Shown: positions 32,505 to 38,350 of the stretch, one piece after another
Position numbering within the stretch: position 1 is the stretch's first letter
How the letters are laid out: the number at the start of each line of letters is the position of its first letter
The notes under the pieces: model-generated
What the model saw: only the letters and a program-made list of their open reading frames with translations
Database searches by the model: none
What the model was told of the DNA's origin: nothing
Translations under genes and position numbers: made by a program
Origin: Lewinella cohaerens DSM 23179
Lineage (GTDB): Bacteria > Bacteroidota > Bacteroidia > Chitinophagales > Saprospiraceae
Assembly: GCF_000379805.1 (NCBI RefSeq)
Contig: NZ_KB903541.1
Coordinates: 144,267-182,616, forward strand
Direction of reading: 5' to 3'
DNA: 38,350 bases

Positions 32505-33662
32505 CTATGGTTTTGTGATGATTAGGCTGATGGCATTGCCACCAAAGCCCAAGGCGTTGACCATTATGCTACGAATGTTCTTCGGTGGCACGGTCGGTGT
32601 AAGGTAGGGGATAGGTAGGAAAGTTTGGTGTTCTAAGAGCAGTAGGGCGAGTTCCAGGCTAAGTCCTCCAGAGGCACCCAGGGTGTGGCCCAACTTCCAT
32701 TTATTGGAAGTCAAAGATGGCATATTTTCCCCAAATACGCTACGAATAGCCCGCGATTCGCTCAGATCTCCCAAGCGGGTGCCGGGGCTATGACAAATAA
32801 CGACATCTACTGTTTTTTTTCCTGCTTCCCTTAGTGCCTGACCCATAGCTTTTTGTAGGGCTAGGCCGTTTTTAGAGATGGCTGTTAAGCTTGCAGTATC
32901 CTCTCGGGCGTAGCCCAAGCCGCTTATGTGAGCCAAGGGCTTAGTTGCCGCTGTTTCCAGCGCAAAAAGAGCACTGCCTTCCCCAAGCACCATCGTGTTT
33001 TCGGTTTTGTTTAGATCCAGGGCGCGGTTTGGAAATGGGGTGCCGGAAAGGTTGGAATATATTTTCAAAGCGTTCATTTGGGCGAGGGTGAAAGGCGTTA
33101 ACGGTGCCTCTGTACCTCCTGCCAGAAACTGGCTGTAACGCCCGGATTCTAACCATGCTACAGCATTCGCAACAGCATGCAAAGCAGTACTACAGGTGAT
33201 AGAGTTGTCGGAAGTGAAGCCGTGTATACCCAGGTGTTGGGCGGTATGCGTGGCGAGGTTTCCCGCTGTCGTCAATGGAGAACTTTGGGGAGATAACCGC
33301 TCCTTTTGGTCGTGGAATTGTTGAAAATAAGCTTCCCAGCTACCTGTAGCTCCCCTGGAAGAGCCAAGGTAAAGTCCACTTTCTACTCCTTTGCTTTTCC
33401 AGTCTGCCCGCTGTAGTGCTTGTTCCCCGGCCAACATGGCCAGCAGTACGGAACGATCGAGGCGATGATAGCCTTTTTCTTGTTGACTTAAGCTGTGAAT
33501 ACGGTCTTCTGTATTAGCCGGTAGGCTAGCTACCCAACTATCATCACGTTGCTTGATCGCCGTTTTTGGCTGGAGGTAGGCCTGCCAAATATCTTCCGGG
33601 AGATGGCCTAAAGCGGAGGTACTTCCCCAGCTTACGATACCTATTCTTTTCGATTGCTTCAC
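32505..33662 (-). CDS. Beta-ketoacyl-ACP synthase-like enzyme in the biotin operon
   Basis: The 385-residue protein has the thiolase-fold layout of FabB/FabF condensing enzymes with the catalytic triad intact: Cys157 (SITCSTALHAV), His291 (VICHSPGTRLGDLSE) and His326 (KWKLGHTLGASGG). It is shorter than housekeeping FabF (about 410), and motif wording differs (CHSPGT for AHGTST), suggesting a specialised substrate. It begins at GTG (33660-33662), which overlaps the bioA stop by four bases (GTGA), so the two are translationally coupled. Bacteroidota biotin operons are known to carry such a gene (general knowledge). Inferred role: chain extension or condensation towards pimeloyl-ACP, since no bioC or bioH is nearby. 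It might instead be a fatty-acid enzyme that happens to be co-transcribed. Confidence 0.9.
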   Translation of the reverse strand: MKQSKRIGIVSWGSTSALGHLPEDIWQAYLQPKTAIKQRDDSWVASLPANTEDRIHSLSQQEKGYHRLDRSVLLAMLAGEQALQRADWKSKGVESGLYLGSSRGATGSWEAYFQQFHDQKERLSPQSSPLTTAGNLATHTAQHLGIHGFTSDNSITCSTALHAVANAVAWLESGRYSQFLAGGTEAPLTPFTLAQMNALKIYSNLSGTPFPNRALDLNKTENTMVLGEGSALFALETAATKPLAHISGLGYAREDTASLTAISKNGLALQKAMGQALREAGKKTVDVVICHSPGTRLGDLSESRAIRSVFGENMPSLTSNKWKLGHTLGASGGLSLELALLLLEHQTFLPIPYLTPTVPPKNIRSIMVNALGFGGNAISLIITKP

Positions 33663-34957
33663 GCGGGAGTAGCTGAGGTTGATATTATTTGTATACTTTC
33701 TTCAATCGCCAGATAGACTTCTTCCAGCTGCGTTTCGGTCATGCAATAAGGCGGTAAAATGTAGATGACGTTGCCCAAGGGACGGAGGAGAATGCCCCGT
33801 TCTAAAAAGAAATAGTACAATTTGTCCCGGAGGTCATTGAAATAAGAAGTGCCTTCGGGGGTAGCAAACTCCAACGCAATAATGGTGCCCGTTTGTTGAA
33901 CCCTGCGCAAGGCTGGATGCGATATAATTTTGGTTCGGAAAGCAGCATGTTGTTTCACGATCCTTTGAATATTCGCTTGGGTTGCTTCACTTTCGAGTAA
34001 GTCGAGACTGGCCAAGGCTGCTGCACATCCTACGGGGTTAGCCGTGTAGCTGTGACCATGAAAGAAGGCTTTGAGTTTGTCTTCAGAGAGGAATGCTGAA
34101 AATATTTTTTCACTGCAGGTGGTAATGGCCAATGGTAGTGTTCCACCCGTAAGCCCTTTGGACATGGCCATGATGTCGGGCTGTTCTTGGAGTTGATTAC
34201 TGGCAAAGGTTGTACCCGTACGGCCGAAGCCCGTCATTACCTCATCCGCAATACAGAGCACATCATAGCGATGGCATAGCGCGATAAGTTGATCGAGCAC
34301 TTGGGGTGTATACATCAGCATACCTCCGGCTCCCAAAATAAGGGGTTCGAAAAGAAAAGCGTAGACTTCGCCAGTCTGGAGGTGGCGTTCTAACTGTTCG
34401 AGCGCTTTCTGAGTACGCTGTTCATCCACAGGGGCGGGAATCCTCCAAACCTCAAAGAGATCGTCGTGAAAGGCCCGGTTGAAATCATGATCGCCGCTGG
34501 CAGCCATCGCACCGAATGTCTCTCCGTGAAAAGCCTCGTTAAAAGCGACGAGCTTGCTACGCTTTTTACCTTGGTTGTAGAAATATTGGCGGGCCATTTT
34601 GATGCCAATTTCTACTGCAGTAGAGCCGTTGTCTGAATAGAAAATACGTGCCTGCTGATCAGGAAGGTGCGTAAGCAAACGTTCTGCTATTTCTACCGCC
34701 GGAGGGTGTGTAAACCCCGCAAAAATAACGTGCTCCAGCGTGAGCAACTGGGCGTAAATTTTCTCTGCGATATAGGGATGACTGTGCCCGTGGAGATTGA
34801 CCCACCAAGAAGAAACCGCATCAAGGTAGCGTTCTTCGTTTTCGCCTATCAGATAAGGGCCTTCGCCGCGAACGATGGGAAGGGGAGGGGCAGCCGTTTT
34901 TTCTTGGGTATAGGGGTGCCAGATGACTCGTTGGTCTCGTTGGGTGAGGGTAGACAT
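33659..34957 (-). CDS. bioA: Adenosylmethionine-8-amino-7-oxononanoate aminotransferase (DAPA synthase)
   Basis: BioA transaminates 8-amino-7-oxononanoate to 7,8-diaminononanoate, usually using SAM as amino donor. The 432-residue class-III aminotransferase has YLDAVSSWWVNLHGHSHP near residues 44-61, typical of BioA (Trp51/Trp52). It also has FYSDNGSTAVEIGIKMA, the PLP-phenol Asp238 in IADEVMTGFGRTG and PLP lysine Lys267 in MAMSKGLTGG, then HGHSYTANPVGCAAAL. The start at 34957 (MSTLTQRDQRVIWHPYTQ) fits the family, and a 29-nt gap separates it from bioD. It overlaps the ketoacyl synthase by four bases. Confidence 0.96.
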   Translation of the reverse strand: MSTLTQRDQRVIWHPYTQEKTAAPPLPIVRGEGPYLIGENEERYLDAVSSWWVNLHGHSHPYIAEKIYAQLLTLEHVIFAGFTHPPAVEIAERLLTHLPDQQARIFYSDNGSTAVEIGIKMARQYFYNQGKKRSKLVAFNEAFHGETFGAMAASGDHDFNRAFHDDLFEVWRIPAPVDEQRTQKALEQLERHLQTGEVYAFLFEPLILGAGGMLMYTPQVLDQLIALCHRYDVLCIADEVMTGFGRTGTTFASNQLQEQPDIMAMSKGLTGGTLPLAITTCSEKIFSAFLSEDKLKAFFHGHSYTANPVGCAAALASLDLLESEATQANIQRIVKQHAAFRTKIISHPALRRVQQTGTIIALEFATPEGTSYFNDLRDKLYYFFLERGILLRPLGNVIYILPPYCMTETQLEEVYLAIEESIQIISTSATPA

Positions 34958-34986
34958 TTTAAGGTACTTTGTACAAGGTGAAAAGA

Positions 34987-35631
34987 CTAATGCATTAGGG
35001 TGTCAATAAGTTGAGGCTTGATGAGACGAGCAGCTTCATCAATGGCGGGCAAAGATAGTTCACTCAGTTCGGGAATACGAAACAGAAAAGGAACTTTGGT
35101 CATTTGCAAAATGATACTCTCGGTGCTAGGAGTGGAAGGGCCATTGAAAACAACACCAGCAATAGGTACTTCTGCCTGTCGTAACTGGGCAATACTGAGC
35201 AAGGTATGATTGATGCTACCGAGATAGTTGCGGGAAACCAAGATCACTGGTGTTTGTAAATCACGCATCAAATCCAAGAGCGTGTCTTGTTCATTGAGGG
35301 GAACCATTAAGCCACCAGCACCTTCAATAATAAGCGTTTTATCGGTGGTTGGCACCTGGAAATCATTTAGTTTAATATGTACACCATCAATCTCAGCAGA
35401 AGCGTGTGGCGACATAGGCTCGGTCAATCGGTGTGTTTCCGGATGAAAACGAGGATGGGGGAGAGCCAAGCCATTCCAGGCGGCTACTTTCATACTGTCG
35501 GTGTTGTGCAAGTCGCCGGATTGAACGGGCTTCCAGTAGTCCGCTTCGAGGGCTTTGACTAAAATAGCGGAACAAACAGTTTTTCCTATTTCGGTACTTA
35601 TACCGCTGACGAAGAATTTTTTGGGTAGCAT
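34987..35631 (-). CDS. bioD: Dethiobiotin synthetase
   Basis: BioD makes the ureido ring of dethiobiotin from diaminononanoate, CO2 and ATP. The 214-residue protein shows the P-loop GISTEIGKTV (10-19), the following YWKPVQSGD (32-40) with the substrate-binding Lys, and VLEGAGG-like IIEGAGGLMVPLNE (about 100-113). The wording GISTEIGKT differs from the textbook GTDTGVGKT but keeps GxxxxxGKT. It lies between bioF and bioA; 187 nt separate it from bioF, including a repeat hairpin, and 29 nt from bioA. Confidence 0.95.
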   Translation of the reverse strand: MLPKKFFVSGISTEIGKTVCSAILVKALEADYWKPVQSGDLHNTDSMKVAAWNGLALPHPRFHPETHRLTEPMSPHASAEIDGVHIKLNDFQVPTTDKTLIIEGAGGLMVPLNEQDTLLDLMRDLQTPVILVSRNYLGSINHTLLSIAQLRQAEVPIAGVVFNGPSTPSTESIILQMTKVPFLFRIPELSELSLPAIDEAARLIKPQLIDTLMH

Positions 35632-35689
35632 ATTTTTTTGGATTAATTTTTGTCTGAAATTTTTCTTCTGTGGCAGAAAGTACTGCGCT

Positions 35690-35760
35690 ACGCGCGAGCA
35701 TTAGCGAGCACTCCCACGAACGCTAGTGAGCATCCCGACGAAAGGTCGGGATAAGTGTAA
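35690..35760. repeat. Hairpin repeat between bioF and bioD
   Basis: ATCCCGAC (35732-35739) pairs with GTCGGGAT (35745-35752), preceded by two related arms GCATTAGCGAGCA and CGCTAGTGAGCATCC. It resembles the TCCCGA...TCGGGA hairpins in R1 and the side of the bioB hairpin (31383-31396). It may attenuate or process the biotin transcript, but is more likely an inserted dispersed repeat. Confidence 0.5.
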
Positions 35761-35818
35761 CGAACACCTCCTGCCAAGCGTGGAAACAAAACATAAAGCT
35801 CCTCCCCACATCGCTTGT

Positions 35819-36925
35819 TTACACAAGATGACTAGCAGCCAGGACATTTAACAACTTATCGATCTCTTCGTTCGTGTTAAAACTATGAAGACAAATACGG
35901 ATGCGCTCTGCACCTTGAGGCACAGTAGGATAGCGAATAGGAAGGATGGCGAAATTGTTTTCTTGAAGATGAGTAGCTAGCTTCATTACTTGTGTGTTTC
36001 CCGGACAAATGAGAGCCTGGATTGGTGTGGCGCTAGGAATAAGGATCTTGCGTAAACCAGGGGGGCAGTTGGTTAGAAAATAACGTACCCGTTCTTGCAA
36101 AAGAGCTACTTCTTCGCCCAGTTCGAGTGCCGAATAGGCCGCTTGAATACTAAGTAAAGTATGGTCGGGAAGTGCTGTTGCATAAATGAAAGATCGCGCA
36201 AAATTGAGGAGGTAACTTTTCAATAATTGACTGCCCACAATGGCGGCACCATGGCTGCCGATAGCCTTGCCGAAGGTATGTACACGCGCCCAAATTTGAT
36301 CTCCTAAACCAAGTGAACCGACCAAGCCTTCTCCTCTTTTGCCAATAACACCAGTGCCGTGCGCTTCATCTACAATGAGAAGAGCGTCATACTGCTGGCA
36401 AATATTAACGATATCTGTCAATGGCGCTTGGTCGCCATCCATAGAGTAGACGCTTTCTACGACGACGAAAGCCTGCCCTTCTGTGCTTTGCAGTTTTTTA
36501 ACTAAATCCGCCAAGTCGTTATGGATAAAACCCAATGCTTTGGCTCGACTCAGGCGGATACCATCTCGCAGAGAGGCGTGTATAAGTTTATCGTAAACAA
36601 TGGTGTCACCTCGCCCGGCTACTGCCGGTAAGAGGCCGATGTTGGCTGCATATCCGGAAGGAAAAAGCAGTGCAGCTTCGGTACCATGGAATTCAGCAAT
36701 CTGTTGTTCCAAAGCTTCCGCCAAAGCAGAGTTTCCACTAATCAGCCTTGAACCTGTAGCTCCTCCACTGGTAGGAGCAACGACCCTCAACGTATGAGCA
36801 AATCCCAGATAGTCATTGGAGCAGAAATCAATCCGTTCACCAATAGGTGTGGGCAACTGGCGGAGTAAGCCCTGTGCTTGTCGGGCATCCAACGCGTCTT
36901 GCATTTTTTGTAGGAAGGAACTCAT
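35819..36925 (-). CDS. bioF: 8-amino-7-oxononanoate synthase (KAPA synthase)
   Basis: BioF joins pimeloyl-ACP/CoA and L-alanine to make 8-amino-7-oxononanoate. The 368-residue enzyme is an alpha-oxoamine synthase: FCSNDYLGFA (34-43), GATGSRLISGNS (55-66) and VVVESVYSMDGDQAPL (154-169). DEAHGTGVIGKRGEG (186-200) and the PLP lysine Lys220 in HTFGKAIGSHGA are also present. It is somewhat shorter than E. coli BioF (384). Location at the head of the biotin genes favours BioF over glycine C-acetyltransferase. The ATG at 36925 follows a TATCTTCG promoter-like motif at 36931-36938; no BirA operator was recognised. Confidence 0.94.
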   Translation of the reverse strand: MSSFLQKMQDALDARQAQGLLRQLPTPIGERIDFCSNDYLGFAHTLRVVAPTSGGATGSRLISGNSALAEALEQQIAEFHGTEAALLFPSGYAANIGLLPAVAGRGDTIVYDKLIHASLRDGIRLSRAKALGFIHNDLADLVKKLQSTEGQAFVVVESVYSMDGDQAPLTDIVNICQQYDALLIVDEAHGTGVIGKRGEGLVGSLGLGDQIWARVHTFGKAIGSHGAAIVGSQLLKSYLLNFARSFIYATALPDHTLLSIQAAYSALELGEEVALLQERVRYFLTNCPPGLRKILIPSATPIQALICPGNTQVMKLATHLQENNFAILPIRYPTVPQGAERIRICLHSFNTNEEIDKLLNVLAASHLV

Positions 36926-37087
36926 GGCGCGAAGATAGGGAGATCTAAATGGGAATATTAGGCAATCAAAAAAAAACGGATATGAGGATGTGTGAATTAT
37001 TTTTTTTAAAAAAAACTAAAAAAAACTAGTCACCTTTTTTTAGCTCAACTCACCAACGGTATGAAAGCAAATATGATGCTTTTGAAA

Positions 37088-37117
37088 TTTGAAAAAAAAT
37101 ATTGACACTTAAATTTA
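37088..37117 (+). promoter_or_regulatory. Candidate promoter of the 208-residue protein
   Basis: TTTG at 37088-37091, an 18-nt spacer and TAAATTTA at 37110-37117, one base off TAnnTTTG. Transcription would start close to the ATG at 37124, implying a leaderless or nearly leaderless mRNA, so this call is weak. Confidence 0.3.
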
Positions 37118-37123
37118 ATTATT

Positions 37124-37750
37124 ATGAAAATTTTATCCACGTTCCTTGCTTGTTTGATGTTGTTTAGTACTTCTGCTAATGGTGCCATTTTAAATAATGC
37201 CCCAGTTTCGCCTACGTCTAATATTGTTGAGGATTTTGTTGAACTACCCGCTTATCATATCGAAGAGGATATTCGAATCGAACTAGATGGAAATGAATAT
37301 ACATTACGAGCTGGAACAGCAATTATTTTTGAAGCTGCACAAAATTACAATTCAAAAAATTTGAATGTTGGTCAAACCTTAATGGTCAGGGTGAAGTACA
37401 ATGTAGTGGTTCAAAAAAATACACTTATTCCCGCAGGAGCACTTGGTAGTGCGATTATTTCAGAAATTGAAAAACCTAAAAGTTTTGGAAGAGCAGGGAA
37501 AATGGAAATACAGGTGCAAAGTGTGCAAGTTGTGGATGGGCAGCAGGTACAAGTAAGCGGTATTCCAATGATTTATGAGGGCCAGGATAAGAAAGGTATG
37601 GCTTGGGGAATTGCAATTGGTGCTGGCTTATTGACTTCTGGCCTTGGAATTGTTGTAGGATTCTTTATCAAAGGAAAGACCGCTGATTTAAGAGCTGGCA
37701 CTTCTATGAATGCTTCGGTTGCTTCTGATACGGAGGTAGAGGTAGAATAA
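37124..37750 (+). CDS. Small exported protein with a C-terminal membrane segment, unknown function
   Basis: 208 residues. A signal peptide (MKILSTFLACLMLFSTSANG) precedes an acidic linker, then a beta-rich domain (about 45-145). The domain pattern is IELDGNEYTLRAGTAIIFEA, then a GQTLMVRVKYNVVVQKNTLIPAGA segment (about 75-98), then AGKMEIQVQSVQVVDGQQV. This resembles small domains found in many bacterial exported proteins whose wording runs GT-x-I-x(n)-G-x-x-V-x-F-x-V-x(n)-I-P-A-G-A. A hydrophobic stretch (about 160-182, GMAWGIAIGAGLLTSGLGIV) followed by KGK suggests an anchor. No function is assigned. The gene stands alone, with a perfect terminator hairpin 100 nt downstream. Confidence 0.85.
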   Translation: MKILSTFLACLMLFSTSANGAILNNAPVSPTSNIVEDFVELPAYHIEEDIRIELDGNEYTLRAGTAIIFEAAQNYNSKNLNVGQTLMVRVKYNVVVQKNTLIPAGALGSAIISEIEKPKSFGRAGKMEIQVQSVQVVDGQQVQVSGIPMIYEGQDKKGMAWGIAIGAGLLTSGLGIVVGFFIKGKTADLRAGTSMNASVASDTEVEVE

Positions 37751-37777
37751 AAAAGCCTTGTGTAATTATAAAAAGAT

Positions 37778-37820
37778 GAGTCACTACGGATTTTGATGAC
37801 AATCAAAATTCGGGATGACC
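37778..37820. repeat. ATTTTG/CAAAAT hairpin repeat, copy 1
   Basis: ATTTTGAT (37790-37797) pairs with ATCAAAAT (37802-37809), flanked by GAGTCACTACGG and TCGGGATGAC. The same arrangement recurs at 37944-37986. It is probably a dispersed hairpin repeat. Confidence 0.5.
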
Positions 37821-37846
37821 AACCGTTAAATTTATAATTAAAAATG

Positions 37847-37884
37847 AAACCCCATGATTTCACTAATAGAAATCATGGGGTTTT
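37847..37884. terminator. Perfect 15-bp hairpin terminator
   Basis: AAACCCCATGATTTC (37847-37861) pairs with GAAATCATGGGGTTT (37869-37883), giving a T-run of four on the plus strand and AAAC at the start, so it can act in both directions. It probably ends the 208-residue gene's transcript. Confidence 0.65.
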
Positions 37885-37943
37885 CTACAAATAGTCGGAT
37901 AAATCACATTATTTCAGCTGTTTAATGACTCTTTTAAAATTAA

Positions 37944-37986
37944 AGTCAGTCTGGATTTTGCCTCAGCCAAAATTCGGAATGACTCA
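37944..37986. repeat. ATTTTG/CAAAAT hairpin repeat, copy 2
   Basis: ATTTTG (37955-37960) pairs with CAAAAT (37968-37973), flanked by AGTCAGTCTGG and TCGGAATGACTC. It is related to copy 1 at 37778. The rest of 37987-38120 is A/T-rich with no gene seen; the end of an insertion sequence probably lies near 38108. Confidence 0.5.
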
Positions 37987-38120
37987 TGTTTGTCAATTTA
38001 AATCGTAGTTTTTTTAAAAAAAATATAAGTAGCAAGGTCACCATTTTTAGATACTGCGCACTAATAGTAAAAATCAAATATACTTTCACTTTAAACCTAT
38101 TGCTATTCAGTAGTGTCCGG

Positions 38121-38350
38121 TTATAAGTCAAAGATATTCAATTGGTTATGACTTCCGGGGTTCTGGTTTTTGGATTCAATTTTCATAATCAACTGATTTA
38201 CAGGCGTTTTGTCAAAAGCAGAAACGCTCATTATTTGTAAAATTTCGTTCAAAGAGTGTAGACTTTTCAGCCTATACTTCAGAATAGCGACCAGCACAAA
38301 GGTGCAGACCGCGATCCAGATTTGGGTTTTGACAGCGTTGGGGCTTTCTC
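38121..38350 (-). CDS. IS4-type transposase, C-terminal fragment cut by window edge
   Basis: Read on the minus strand from the right edge, the frame is open for 75 codons to TAA (38121-38123). The visible peptide has SPNAVKTQIWIAVCTFVLVA, then KYRLKSLHSLNEILQIMSVS, then FDKTPVNQLI, ending NQLNIFDL. This is the characteristic C-terminus of IS4-family transposases of Bacteroidota (VKTQIW..., FDKTP...L, ...FDL). The catalytic DDE residues lie outside the window. The element's terminal repeat is probably CAGTAGTGTCCGG at about 38108-38120, ten bases beyond the stop; this is inferred, since the other end is not visible. Whether the copy is intact cannot be told. Confidence 0.8.
   Translation of the reverse strand, partial: ESPNAVKTQIWIAVCTFVLVAILKYRLKSLHSLNEILQIMSVSAFDKTPVNQLIMKIESKNQNPGSHNQLNIFDL

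Noticed and set aside
1-38350. CRISPR arrays, tRNA or rRNA genes, prophage or conjugative modules, known defence systems
   Set aside because: None recognised on either strand. The repeat arrays seen are short tandem or hairpin repeats without spacers, and no cas, integrase, restriction or toxin-antitoxin genes are present.

Overview
The window looks like a chromosomal segment of a Bacteroidota bacterium, most likely a Lewinella/Saprospiraceae-type marine relative. Three large secreted proteins have (or, for the one cut by the window edge, are expected to have) the modular build of type IX secretion cargo, and three complete ones end in a C-terminal sorting tail of that system. Several promoters carry the Bacteroidota -7 box TAnnTTTG, recognisable Shine-Dalgarno sequences are scarce, and lipoproteins and domain families typical of the phylum are present. 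No rRNA, tRNA, CRISPR array or prophage was recognised. The genus assignment is inference.

Layout. 1-2118 (-): start-containing part of a large modular secreted protein, cut by the left edge. 2283-3731 (+): unrecognised helical protein. 3732-4299: GC-rich repeat, then a 209-bp promoter-bearing structured element (copy A). 4300-5893: WD40 protein convergent with pcm. 6139-7881 (-): phosphoglucomutase/phosphomannomutase. 7912-8220: probable small RNA ending in a strong orphan terminator. 8221-9822 (-): T9SS cargo protein. 9967-11079 (+): DUF1015 protein. 11163-14789 (-): metallophosphoesterase-like domain joined to an outer-membrane barrel. 15098-19852 (+): thiolase, M23 peptidase, AI-2E-family permease and a two-domain universal stress protein. 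19948-22480 (-): di-heme peroxidase lipoprotein followed by a sulfatase lipoprotein. 22699-27003 (-) and 29445-31223 (-): two paralogous T9SS cargo proteins with Kazal-like domains, separated by a secreted EEP-family nuclease/phosphatase and a 1.2-kb repeat-rich gap holding inverted copy B of the structured element. 31415-36925 (-): biotin genes bioF-bioD-bioA-(ketoacyl synthase)-bioB. 37124-37750 (+): small secreted/membrane protein. 38121-38350 (-): end of an IS4-type transposase.

How it fits together. The biotin block is a coherent pathway: BioF, BioD, BioA and BioB cover pimeloyl thioester to biotin. An intact beta-ketoacyl synthase is translationally coupled to bioA and may contribute to making the pimeloyl chain. 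The rest is housekeeping metabolism and envelope functions interleaved with secreted surface proteins.

The most interesting non-coding signal is the 209-bp element present twice in inverted orientation, about 24.5 kb apart. It is roughly 93-94% identical by eye, carries its own Bacteroidota-type promoter box, contains conserved hairpins, has no conserved reading frame, and has a related GC-rich repeat upstream in both cases. It is a good candidate for a multi-copy structured RNA or a non-autonomous mobile element.
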